DNA from: an uncultured Agathobaculum sp.
GTDB lineage: Bacteria; Bacillota; Clostridia; Oscillospirales; Butyricicoccaceae
Length of the DNA stretch: 39,980 nt
Assembly: GCA_934504345.1 (NCBI GenBank)
Contig: CAKSVR010000018.1
Span: 1 to 39,980, forward strand
Direction: 5' to 3'
In this document: positions 23,758 to 30,350 of the stretch, piece by piece
How positions within the stretch are numbered: position 1 is the stretch's first letter
How the letters are laid out: every line of letters begins with the position of its first letter
Program-made: the position numbers and the translations under genes
Notes under the pieces: model-generated
Databases searched by the model: none
What the model was told of the DNA's origin: nothing
What the model saw: the letters and a program-made list of their open reading frames with translations, nothing else

Positions 23758-24780
23758 ATGGCAGTCACATTGGCAGAGATCGCAGCGCTGGCGGGCGTGT
23801 CCCGTGGCACGGTCGATCGCGCATTGAACGATAGAGGGCGGGTCGATCCCCGCGTAGCGGCGCGCGTGCGGCGTATCGCGGCGGAGCGCGGCTACCGTCC
23901 GAACCGGGCCGGGCGTATGCTCGCGCGGGCGAAAAACCCCATCAAGATCGGCGTGATCGTGCAGTCGGTCGAAACCATGTTCATGCATATGGTATTCGAG
24001 GAAACGGAGCGTGCCCGCGCACACTTCACCACAACGGGCGCAGAGGTTCTGGTGCGGCCGCTGGAGGGCGTTGACGCGCAGGAGCAGCTGGATGTGATAG
24101 ACGAGCTGATAGCCGAGGGTGTACAGGGTCTCGCGCTCTCTCCGGCGGAGGACGAGCGTGTGCGCGCCCGCATTCAGGAGCTGTCCGCGAAAATGCCGGT
24201 CGTCACCTTTAACTCCGACCTGCCGGATTCGGGCCGTCTGTGCTATGTCGGCGCGGACAACTATGCGTGCGGCCGCATGAGCGCGGGCCTGATGGATCTG
24301 CTCCTCGCGGGTCACGGCGAGGTGCTGGTGGTCGCGGGTCAGGAGAACAACCTGTCGCATCAGCAGCGCGTGGACGGCTTCCGCGCGGAGGCTGCCGCGC
24401 AGTTCCCCGGACTGACGCTCCTGCCGCCGCAGACCTGCGGTGATGATCAGCAGCTCGCGCACGACATCGTGTGCCGCGCGGTGCAGGAGCACCCGTCCAT
24501 TCGCGGCGTGTACGTTTCGGTAAACGGCCAGATCGGCGCGTGCGATGCGATGCGGGAGCTGGGGTTACAGGGCAAAGTCCACCTCATCTGCCATGACCTT
24601 ATCCCCGCGAATGCGGAGAACGTGCGGTGCGGCCTCATCGATTTTCTGATCGATCAGGATGCCGCCCTGCAGGGCACGCGGCCCATCGAGCTGCTGCTCG
24701 ATTACCTGCTGGCGGGGGAGCAGCCGGAAACCGACCGCATCCTGTCGCGCATCGACATTCGCAACCGCTACAACGTGTGA
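23758..24780 (+). CDS. LacI-family transcriptional regulator
   Basis: A 340-residue DNA-binding protein. The N-terminal LacI helix-turn-helix and hinge (VTLAEIAALAGVSRGTVDRAL to about residue 60) is followed by a sugar-binding domain of the periplasmic-binding-protein type (IGVIVQSVETMFMHMV..., GADNYACGRMSAGLM, RVDGFRAEAA). The wording resembles the ribose/rhizopine-binding subgroup that uses LacI-type regulators for sugar catabolism. It starts an apparent operon with a hydrolase 8 bp and an acetyltransferase further on. No sugar transporter or sugar kinase lies beside it, so the inducer is unknown. Confidence 0.94.
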   Translation: MAVTLAEIAALAGVSRGTVDRALNDRGRVDPRVAARVRRIAAERGYRPNRAGRMLARAKNPIKIGVIVQSVETMFMHMVFEETERARAHFTTTGAEVLVRPLEGVDAQEQLDVIDELIAEGVQGLALSPAEDERVRARIQELSAKMPVVTFNSDLPDSGRLCYVGADNYACGRMSAGLMDLLLAGHGEVLVVAGQENNLSHQQRVDGFRAEAAAQFPGLTLLPPQTCGDDQQLAHDIVCRAVQEHPSIRGVYVSVNGQIGACDAMRELGLQGKVHLICHDLIPANAENVRCGLIDFLIDQDAALQGTRPIELLLDYLLAGEQPETDRILSRIDIRNRYNV

Positions 24781-24788
24781 GGCGAACC

Positions 24789-25562
24789 ATGAACGAGGTT
24801 TTACGGCTGTCAAACGGCGTTTTGACCCATTTTCCGGCACCGGCCGGACGGAATAAGCCCGCGCTCCTCCTCTGTCCGGGCGGCGGCTACGAATACTGCT
24901 CCATCCGCGAGGGCGCACCGGCGGCGCGTGCGTTCGCACGGGACGGCATCGAAGCGTTCGTGCTCGAATACGACTGCACGGGCGTGCCGCTCGGCGCAAA
25001 GCCGCTGCACGCGCTGTCGGCGGCGTTGGCGTGGGTGCGGGAGCACGCGGCGCAGTTCGGCATCGCGCAGGACCGCATCGCAGTCGGCGGATTTTCGGCA
25101 GGCGGCCATCTGGCGGGCCTGCTGGCGGCGGTCTGGCATCGCGCGGAGTGGTTCCCGGCGGGCACGGATTTGCAGGCGCACCGCCCGAACGCCGCCGTGC
25201 TGTGCTATCCGGTGGTGTCGGCAGGCGAGTATGCCCATCGCGGCAGCTTTGTGCAGCTTGCGGGCGAAAATGCTGCGGAACAGCAGAGATTTTCACTCGA
25301 AACGCTGGTTTCTGCACAGATGCCGCGCACATTTCTGTGGCACACGCTGACCGATGCGACCGTTCCGGTCGAGAACACGCTGCTGCTGGAGGCGGCGCTG
25401 CGCCGCGCGGGCGTATCGCACGAGCTGCACCTGTTCCCGCACGGCGTACACGGGCTGTCGCTGGCTGATCTGGAAACCGCCGACCCGCTCAAAGGGCGCG
25501 TGCCCGACCGGCATATCAATCGCTGGCAGGCGCTCTGCGCGGAATGGCTGAAGGAGGAATGA
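24789..25562 (+). CDS. Alpha/beta hydrolase, acetylxylan-esterase-like
   Basis: A 257-residue serine hydrolase without signal peptide. Features are the oxyanion HGG-like loop LLCPGGGYEYCS, the nucleophile Ser103 in GGFSAGG, Asp189 in TLTDATVP and His221 in PHGVHGLS, giving an intact triad. The pattern matches the BD-FAE/acetylxylan esterase-like group that deacetylates sugars. The ATG at 24789 is 8 bp after the regulator's stop codon. Pairing with a LacI regulator suggests a role in carbohydrate use. The true substrate is unknown. Confidence 0.9.
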   Translation: MNEVLRLSNGVLTHFPAPAGRNKPALLLCPGGGYEYCSIREGAPAARAFARDGIEAFVLEYDCTGVPLGAKPLHALSAALAWVREHAAQFGIAQDRIAVGGFSAGGHLAGLLAAVWHRAEWFPAGTDLQAHRPNAAVLCYPVVSAGEYAHRGSFVQLAGENAAEQQRFSLETLVSAQMPRTFLWHTLTDATVPVENTLLLEAALRRAGVSHELHLFPHGVHGLSLADLETADPLKGRVPDRHINRWQALCAEWLKEE

Positions 25563-25565
25563 ACC

Positions 25566-26057
25566 ATGAATATCCGACACGCAGTACCGGAGGACGTTCC
25601 GGCGATGCAGGCAATTTTTGAATATGCCCGCCGCTTTATGCGGGAAAACGGCAACCCGACCCAATGGGGCGACAGATTTCCGACACAGGAAATGATAGAC
25701 AGGGATCTGGCGCTGCACCGCAGCTATGTCTGCGAGGACGAGGGGAAGATCGCGGCGACGTTTTCGTTCACGACCGACGGCGAACCGACCTATCAGGTCA
25801 TCCGCGGCGCATGGCTGGACGATGCGCCCTACGGCGTGGTGCACCGCATCGCGGCCGCGGAGGGCACGCACGGCGCGGCTTCGTTCTGCATGGCGTGGTG
25901 CATGGCGCAGTGCGGCAACATCCGCATCGACACCCACGCGGACAACAAGCCCATGCAGGGTCTGCTGAACAAGCTCGGCTATACCTATTGCGGCGTTATC
26001 GAGCTCGAAAACGGGCGCGGAGAACGTCTGGCGTTCCAGAAGCGAGTAGAAAAGTAA
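25566..26057 (+). CDS. GNAT-family N-acetyltransferase
   Basis: A 163-residue acetyl-CoA-dependent acetyltransferase. It opens with MNIRHAVPEDVPAMQAIFEYAR. The central beta4 region is followed by the CoA-binding helix starting at AAAEGTHGAASFCMAWCM, and the C-terminus has the usual THADNKPMQGLLNKLGYTYCGVIEL, where the asparagine and tyrosine support catalysis. The Q/RxxGxG/A motif is degenerate. It starts 3 bp after the hydrolase stop and its ATG follows AAGGAGGAA. Acceptor unknown. Confidence 0.92.
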   Translation: MNIRHAVPEDVPAMQAIFEYARRFMRENGNPTQWGDRFPTQEMIDRDLALHRSYVCEDEGKIAATFSFTTDGEPTYQVIRGAWLDDAPYGVVHRIAAAEGTHGAASFCMAWCMAQCGNIRIDTHADNKPMQGLLNKLGYTYCGVIELENGRGERLAFQKRVEK

Positions 26058-26070
26058 GTAAGAATTGCAG

Positions 26071-26113
26071 AACGGCATACCGGAGGAGATTGCCCTCGGT
26101 GTGCCGTTTTTTT
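26071..26113 (+). terminator. Intrinsic terminator after the GNAT gene
   Basis: AACGGCATACCGGAGG pairs imperfectly with CCCTCGGTGTGCCGTT, followed by seven T. Confidence 0.88.
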
Positions 26114-26140
26114 GTTTTCGGACTTTGATAAAATTAAAGA

Positions 26141-26169
26141 TTGACTTTAATATAATTTAATATTATAAT
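26141..26169 (+). promoter_or_regulatory. Predicted promoter of the DUF2089 operon
   Basis: TTGACT (26141-26146), a 17-bp A/T-only spacer and TATAAT (26164-26169). Confidence 0.85.
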
Positions 26170-26197
26170 GAAGTTACAATGAAAGGAAGTGATAGCT

Positions 26198-26503
26198 GTG
26201 GCAATCGAAGTCATGCCGGAGTGGCTGGCCTCGCTGGACGAGGAGGACGTTTCGTTCATCAAGAGATTCGTGCTGGCCTCGGGCTCGCTCAAGGAGATCG
26301 CCGGGATTTACGGCGTGACCTACCCGACCGTACGCCTGCGGCTCGACCGTCTGATCCAGAAGATACAGCTGGGCGAACAGGCGGATGAGGAGCCGTACAT
26401 CGCGCTCATCAAGCGGCTTGCGGTCAAGGATAAGCTGGATTTCGACACGGCCAAGCTGCTCATCCATGCGTACAAGAAACAAAAGGAGGAGAGCAAGAAA
26501 TGA
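26198..26503 (+). CDS. DUF2089-family helix-turn-helix protein
   Basis: A 101-residue small regulator-like protein. The helix-turn-helix is FVLASGSLKEIAGIYGVTYPTVRLRLDRLIQKI, matching the DUF2089 family. The zinc-ribbon found in longer members is missing, so this is the short form. I use the GTG at 26198, placed 8 bp after AAAGGAAG; an upstream in-frame GTG at 26189 overlaps that ribosome site. The last four bases overlap the start of a small membrane protein, which suggests that the two products act together, perhaps as regulator and membrane sensor. That link is inference. Confidence 0.88.
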   Translation: MAIEVMPEWLASLDEEDVSFIKRFVLASGSLKEIAGIYGVTYPTVRLRLDRLIQKIQLGEQADEEPYIALIKRLAVKDKLDFDTAKLLIHAYKKQKEESKK

Positions 26504-26841
26504 TTATCGCGACCAAAACCGTCATTATCGCGTGCGTGGTTCTGCTGCTCGTGAGCGCGGGCGTCATCGCGCTCGAGGTATATCTTTCCAGACGGGAGAG
26601 CAAGGTGCCGGGACTCGTTCTGCCGGGCATCCTGTTTCTGGGCGAGCTGTTCGTCCTGCCGAACGTGGTGGCAGTCGCGTTTTTCAGCGCGGAAACGCTC
26701 GCGGCGGGCTGTGTGAACGTCGTTCTGCGCGTGTTCCTCACGCTGCTGCCGACCATCGTGCTGATGGCGGTGTATTTTCTCTGCCGCCGTCGGCTGGATC
26801 GTAAAAAGCAGCTCGATAAAATGAATATTCAGGACCTTTAA
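26500..26841 (+). CDS. Small three-helix membrane protein
   Basis: A 113-residue protein of unknown function. Hydrophobic segments lie at about 6-28, 38-62 and 70-95, with a basic tail RRRLDRKKQLDK. It is translationally coupled to the DUF2089 gene (ATGA overlap), a pairing often seen for this family. Its TAA stop lies inside the TTAA target duplication of the MITE-like element that follows, so insertion left the protein end unchanged. Confidence 0.82.
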   Translation: MIIATKTVIIACVVLLLVSAGVIALEVYLSRRESKVPGLVLPGILFLGELFVLPNVVAVAFFSAETLAAGCVNVVLRVFLTLLPTIVLMAVYFLCRRRLDRKKQLDKMNIQDL

Positions 26842-27073
26842 GGCAATACCGCATAATTGAACAAGAGTGATTTGTGAGTAAATTTTGCGTACTGACGAGG
26901 CACAGTTTTGCGGTAATACTTGATGTATTACCGTGAAACTTCGGCAGCGCGGACGGAACTCGCGCAAGGAACCGAAGCCAAAGTCAGGGCACAAAATTTC
27001 CGCAAAGCACCGCGGCAGCGCGACCGGAGCCTGCGCAAGGAGCCGCCGCTTTAATTGTGCGGTGTTGCCTTAA
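26838..27073 (+). mobile_element. MITE-like element, long copy, with TTAA target duplication
   Basis: Element 26842-27069 (228 bp) lies between direct repeats TTAA at 26838-26841 and 27070-27073. Its ends GGCAATACCGCATAATTGAA and TTAATTGTGCGGTGTTGCC are imperfect inverted repeats. The element matches 32709-32902 in reverse complement almost base for base, apart from about 34 extra bp (26935-26974), a CTTCGG/CCGAAG stem around a GCAGCGCGGACGGAACTCGC module. It has no coding capacity. Internal inverted repeats include CGGTAATACTTGATGTATTACCG near 26911-26933. It would need a transposase supplied elsewhere. Confidence 0.88.
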
Positions 27074-27085
27074 GGCAAAAGAAAG

Positions 27086-27117
27086 CCCGGTTTCCAACAG
27101 ACACATTGGAAACCGGG
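27086..27117 (-). terminator. Terminator of the HD-domain gene (bidirectional)
   Basis: A perfect 12-bp stem CCCGGTTTCCAA / TTGGAAACCGGG (27086-27097 with 27106-27117). Minus-strand transcripts continue into CTTTCTTTT; plus-strand ones into ACTTTTTA. Confidence 0.85.
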
Positions 27118-27123
27118 TACTTT

Positions 27124-27639
27124 TTACGCAAAAATCCGATGATACGCCAGTGCGGCATAGCCGCCGATGGCAGCGGTCATTTCCTTGGAAGCCACAGCCT
27201 TGTCCGCCAGCGTGACGATCCACGCGATGCGCGTGCGCGGCATGGCCGCCAGCGGGAACATATGCCGTGCGATGGCCTCGCACTCGCGTGCGGACAGTCC
27301 GAACATATGCCTTGCGCGGTCGGCGGCGATATGGCCGTGGATGAAGCCGTGCATATGCGTGATGCGCCGAATGCCGGAAAAATGGCTGAGATAGCGGCGA
27401 AAACGTTCGCCGTGCCAGTCGTAGCCGAAGAAATCGTGCAGCAGCGCGGCGCGGACGACAGATGCGGTCTCGCTCTCTGACAGACACATCAAATGAGCAA
27501 GCCCGCAGGCCGCTTCGGCCACCGCGACCGAATGGTCGTACACGGAATTGTTCACGCCGTGGTGCTCGAACGTACGCAGCTGCTGAAAGCTCGGGTGTGC
27601 AAGGATGTCACCGGCGTACTGCTGAATTTCACTACCCAT
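27124..27639 (-). CDS. HD-domain phosphohydrolase
   Basis: A 171-residue soluble protein of the HD superfamily, metal-dependent phosphohydrolases. Ligand motifs are HHGVNNSVYDHS, LLHDFFGYDWH, HMHGFIHGHIAADRA and TLADKAVAS. The layout fits the HDIG-type hydrolases found singly in Clostridia; the substrate (nucleotide or phosphoester) is unknown. The ATG at 27639 is 5-6 bp after GAGGGTGA; the GTG at 27648 lies within the ribosome site. It is transcribed alone from 27672-27700. Confidence 0.9.
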   Translation of the reverse strand: MGSEIQQYAGDILAHPSFQQLRTFEHHGVNNSVYDHSVAVAEAACGLAHLMCLSESETASVVRAALLHDFFGYDWHGERFRRYLSHFSGIRRITHMHGFIHGHIAADRARHMFGLSARECEAIARHMFPLAAMPRTRIAWIVTLADKAVASKEMTAAIGGYAALAYHRIFA

Positions 27640-27671
27640 CGGACTCACCCTCTTTCGCTTTTGATGCCTTT

Positions 27672-27700
27672 ATTATAGTGCGCTTTGTGCACAAAAGCAA
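27672..27700 (-). promoter_or_regulatory. Predicted promoter of the HD-domain gene
   Basis: Minus-strand TTGCTT (27695-27700), a 17-bp spacer and TATAAT (27672-27677). The spacer contains the dyad TTGTGCACAA. Confidence 0.75.
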
Positions 27701-27737
27701 GAGGAAAATTGTAACAAGTTTGTGACAGGTGTACGAA

Positions 27738-28193
27738 TCAGTCCAGCGGCGGCGTGTCGAGGATGAGCTGGTTATAGGGCAGATCCTCGAAGCCGAGCAC
27801 ATGGTACAGTGCGGCCGCGCGGACGTTCTCCGGCGTGACCTCCAGACGGTAGCGTGCGGCGGTGTTGTATTTCTCATGTACGGCGGCGATGATTCTGCTG
27901 CCGATGCCCTTGCCGCGCTGCTCGTCATCCACCATCAGCTCCTCCAGCCAGACACACAGGCCGCCCGCCTCGTTCGACCAGGTGAGCGCCAGCAGACAGT
28001 ACGCACAGGGCGTGCCGTCCTCGTCCTCCGCGATGAGGCAGTCCGCGTAGGGCGTGCCGTGCATGAGCAGCTCGAATGTGCGCTCGGCGTTCTGACAGGG
28101 TATCTCGTGGTTGCAGGCAGGCGTTTTGTAGAACGCATGGCAGCGGTCGATGAAAAAGTCGCGGTCAGCCGCTTCAATAGAGCGAATATGCAT
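27738..28193 (-). CDS. GNAT-family N-acetyltransferase
   Basis: A 151-residue acetyltransferase. Motif A with the acetyl-CoA loop is clear: LEELMVDDEQRGKGIGSRII, followed by RLEVTPENVRAAALYHVLGFEDLPYNQL, the usual NxxAxxxYxxxGF pattern. The ATG at 28193 lies 7 bp downstream of the metY stop, so it is most likely the second gene of a metY operon. The frame is open upstream, but that part is inside metY. The acceptor is unknown. Confidence 0.92.
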   Translation of the reverse strand: MHIRSIEAADRDFFIDRCHAFYKTPACNHEIPCQNAERTFELLMHGTPYADCLIAEDEDGTPCAYCLLALTWSNEAGGLCVWLEELMVDDEQRGKGIGSRIIAAVHEKYNTAARYRLEVTPENVRAAALYHVLGFEDLPYNQLILDTPPLD

Positions 28194-28200
28194 GGAAACC

Positions 28201-29466
28201 TTAAATCTGGTCAAGCGCCTGCTGGAGGTCTGCGATAATGTCCTCCACATTCTCCAGACCGACCGAAATACGCACCATGCCCGGCTCGATGCCTGCGGCG
28301 ACGAGCTGCTCGTCAGTGAGCTGACGGTGGGTTTCGGAGGCCGGATGCAGTACGCAGGTGCGGATGTCGGCAACGTGAACCTCGTTGCACGCCAGCTTCA
28401 GGCTGTCCATGAACTTCATCGCCGGAGCGCGGCCGCCCTTGATGTCGATGGACATAACGCCGGAGGTGCCCATCGGCAGGTATTTCTGTGCGCGCTCATA
28501 GTGCTCGTTGCCGGGCAGCGCCGGATAGCGCACGGAGGCGATCTTGTCGCTCGCTTCGAGGAACTTCGCAACGGTCAGGGCGTTCTCACAGTACTGCTTC
28601 ATACGCACCGGGAGGGTTTCCAGACCCAGATTGAGCAGGAACGCGGAGTGCGCCGCCGGGTAGCAGCCGAAATCGCGCATCAGCTGCATACGCGCCTTGA
28701 TGATGTATGCCATCGCGCCGAACTCGCGGGTGTAGACCACGCCGTGGTAGCTCTCGTCCGGCTCGGTGAAGTCCGGGAACTTGCCCGAAGCGGCCCAGTC
28801 GAACTTGCCGCCGTCCACGATAACGCCGCCGCCCTGTACGGCATGGCCGTCCATGTACTTGGTGGTGGAGTGGATGACGATGTCCGCACCCCATTCGATC
28901 GGGCGGCAGAGAACGGGCGTTGCGAACGTGTTGTCCACGATGAGCGGCACATTGTTCTTGTGCGCGATGTTCGCCCACTTTTCGATGTCGAATACGGTCA
29001 GCGCCGGGTTGGCCAGCGTTTCACCGAACACAGCCTTGGTGTTGGGCTTGAACAGCTTCTGGATCTCCTCCTCGCCGGCTTCGGCATCCGCCCAGATGCA
29101 CTCGATGCCCAGTTTCTTGAGCGTTACGCCGAACAGGTTGATGGTGCCGCCGTAGATGGTGGAAACTGCGATGAAGCTGTCGCCCGCCGAGCACAGATTG
29201 AGGATGGACAGCAGGGAAGCGGCCTGACCCGAGCTGGTCAGCATCGCGCCGACGCCGCCCTCGAGCGAGGCGATCTTCTTCTCAACGGCATCGCAGGTCG
29301 GGTTGGCAAAGCGGGAGTAGATGCACTCCGTCGGCATATCGAACAGCGATGCGATCTTTTCGGTCGAATCAAAGCGGTAAGTGGTGGACTGCACGATGGG
29401 CATGACACCCGGACCGCCGTTTTCCGGCTTGTATCCTTCATGCAGGCATTTGGTTTCGATTTTCAT
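28201..29466 (-). CDS. metY: O-acetylhomoserine sulfhydrylase
   Basis: PLP enzyme that makes homocysteine from O-acetylhomoserine and sulfide (direct sulfhydrylation), in methionine synthesis. The 421-residue length suits MetY rather than the shorter MetB/MetC. Markers are ETKCLHEGYKPENGGPGVMPIVQSTTY, YSRFANPTCDAVEKKIASLEGGVGAML, and the PLP lysine in DIVIHSTTKYMDGHAVQGGG. The ATG at 29466 follows AGAGGTAG; the much longer open frame upstream runs into the divergent gene. Promoter at 29513-29541. No SAM riboswitch is visible in the short leader. Confidence 0.95.
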   Translation of the reverse strand: MKIETKCLHEGYKPENGGPGVMPIVQSTTYRFDSTEKIASLFDMPTECIYSRFANPTCDAVEKKIASLEGGVGAMLTSSGQAASLLSILNLCSAGDSFIAVSTIYGGTINLFGVTLKKLGIECIWADAEAGEEEIQKLFKPNTKAVFGETLANPALTVFDIEKWANIAHKNNVPLIVDNTFATPVLCRPIEWGADIVIHSTTKYMDGHAVQGGGVIVDGGKFDWAASGKFPDFTEPDESYHGVVYTREFGAMAYIIKARMQLMRDFGCYPAAHSAFLLNLGLETLPVRMKQYCENALTVAKFLEASDKIASVRYPALPGNEHYERAQKYLPMGTSGVMSIDIKGGRAPAMKFMDSLKLACNEVHVADIRTCVLHPASETHRQLTDEQLVAAGIEPGMVRISVGLENVEDIIADLQQALDQI

Positions 29467-29512
29467 ATAAACTACCTCTTTACTATGATTTAGCGTAGAA
29501 TAATCTTCGTTT

Positions 29513-29541
29513 ATTGTAGCACGGCGCGCGCTGTCGGTCAA
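29513..29541 (-). promoter_or_regulatory. Predicted promoter of metY
   Basis: Minus-strand TTGACC (29536-29541), a 17-bp spacer and TACAAT (29513-29518). It is back to back with the promoter at 29552-29580. Confidence 0.8.
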
Positions 29542-29551
29542 GGCGGTCCGG

Positions 29552-29580
29552 TTGAACTGCACGCCGCCGCGTGGTATGAT
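29552..29580 (+). promoter_or_regulatory. Predicted promoter of the CrtO-like gene
   Basis: TTGAAC (29552-29557), a 17-bp spacer and TATGAT (29575-29580). Only 10 bp separate its -35 box from that of metY. Confidence 0.75.
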
Positions 29581-29607
29581 AGAGGCACACGGGAGGAGGG
29601 AGAACCG

Positions 29608-30090
29608 ATGAAAGATATTCTCATCACGCTGCTGAATACCGCATTTTGGTTCGGGCTGCATTTCGGCACGGCAGGTCTGATCTGCGCCCTGCCGAAAGCG
29701 GTGCAGGCACAGCTTTTTGACCCGAACCGGCGCTTTTTCACGGTATCCGACCGGGAAATGCGGGTTTTCCGCGCGATCGGCCTGCCAAAGTGGAAAGACC
29801 GCCTGCCGCAGTTCAACCCGGAGTTCGACAAGCGGCATCTCGCGAACGGGCGCGACCCGGCGTATCTCGACCGTTTCCTGTTCATCACCTGCCGCGCGGA
29901 GGTCATCCATTATGTGATCGGCGTGCAGGGCTGGCTGTCGCTGTTTTTCTGTCTGCTGAGTGCGAACCGGACGGCGTGGCTCATCCGGTATGCCGTTATC
30001 GCGCTCGTTATCCAGCTCGCCAACCTGCCGTTCGCGTGGATACAAAGATACAACCGGAAACGGCTGCTGCGGGTGCGCAAAAGACTTTAA
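29608..30090 (+). CDS. CrtO-like glycosyl-diaponeurosporenoate acyltransferase family membrane protein
   Basis: A 160-residue membrane protein with an N-terminal helix (about 5-28), a loop with the family words LPKWKDRLPQF and TCRAEVIHYVIG, two more helices (about 107-141), and the ending NLPFAWIQRYNRKRLLR. This pattern is that of the CrtO family, whose staphylococcal member acylates the glucose of staphyloxanthin. No carotenoid genes are nearby, so here it more likely acylates another glycolipid or envelope molecule. Family membership is fairly sure; the substrate is unknown. The ATG at 29608 follows GGGAGGAGGGAGAA. Confidence 0.8.
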   Translation: MKDILITLLNTAFWFGLHFGTAGLICALPKAVQAQLFDPNRRFFTVSDREMRVFRAIGLPKWKDRLPQFNPEFDKRHLANGRDPAYLDRFLFITCRAEVIHYVIGVQGWLSLFFCLLSANRTAWLIRYAVIALVIQLANLPFAWIQRYNRKRLLRVRKRL

Positions 30091-30108
30091 TTCCGGATAG
30101 AAATTTGC

Positions 30109-30114
30109 TATAAT
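30109..30114 (+). promoter_or_regulatory. Predicted -10 box of the DUF896-cca operon
   Basis: TATAAT at 30109-30114, with a weak TTTAAT 17 bp upstream (30086-30091) that overlaps the previous gene's stop. The start codon at 30144 is 29 bp away. Confidence 0.55.
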
Positions 30115-30143
30115 ATAAAGATAGACCCAAAGGAGGTTTTACC

Positions 30144-30350
30144 ATGACTGACGAAAAGATCGCGCGCATCAACGCGCTTGCCAAAAAGGCAAAGACCGAG
30201 GGCCTGACCGAGGCCGAGAAGCAGGAACAGCAGGCGCTCCGCGCGGAGTACGTTGCGGACTTCCGCAAGAGCCTGAAGGCCCAGCTGGATAACACAGTCG
30301 TTATCAATCCGGACGGCACCTCGTACAAGCTGAAGCAGGACAAAAAGTGA
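30144..30350 (+). CDS. DUF896 (UPF0291, YnzC-like) small protein
   Basis: A 68-residue, highly charged helical protein. It has the family signature KIARINALAKKAKTEGLTEAEKQEQ followed by LRAEYVADFRKSLKAQLDN. Bacillus YnzC is SOS-associated and its molecular role is unknown. The ATG at 30144 follows AAAGGAGG. It overlaps cca by one base (TGATG), so the two are translationally coupled. Confidence 0.95.
   Translation: MTDEKIARINALAKKAKTEGLTEAEKQEQQALRAEYVADFRKSLKAQLDNTVVINPDGTSYKLKQDKK

Noticed and set aside
29467..29512. SAM riboswitch or Met T-box before metY
   Set aside because: The predicted leader is only about 40 nt long, too short for either structure.
28201..30045. N-terminally extended form of metY (614 codons)
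   Set aside because: The extension crosses the promoter and lies antisense to the CrtO-like gene; the family N-terminus and a ribosome site mark the ATG at 29466.
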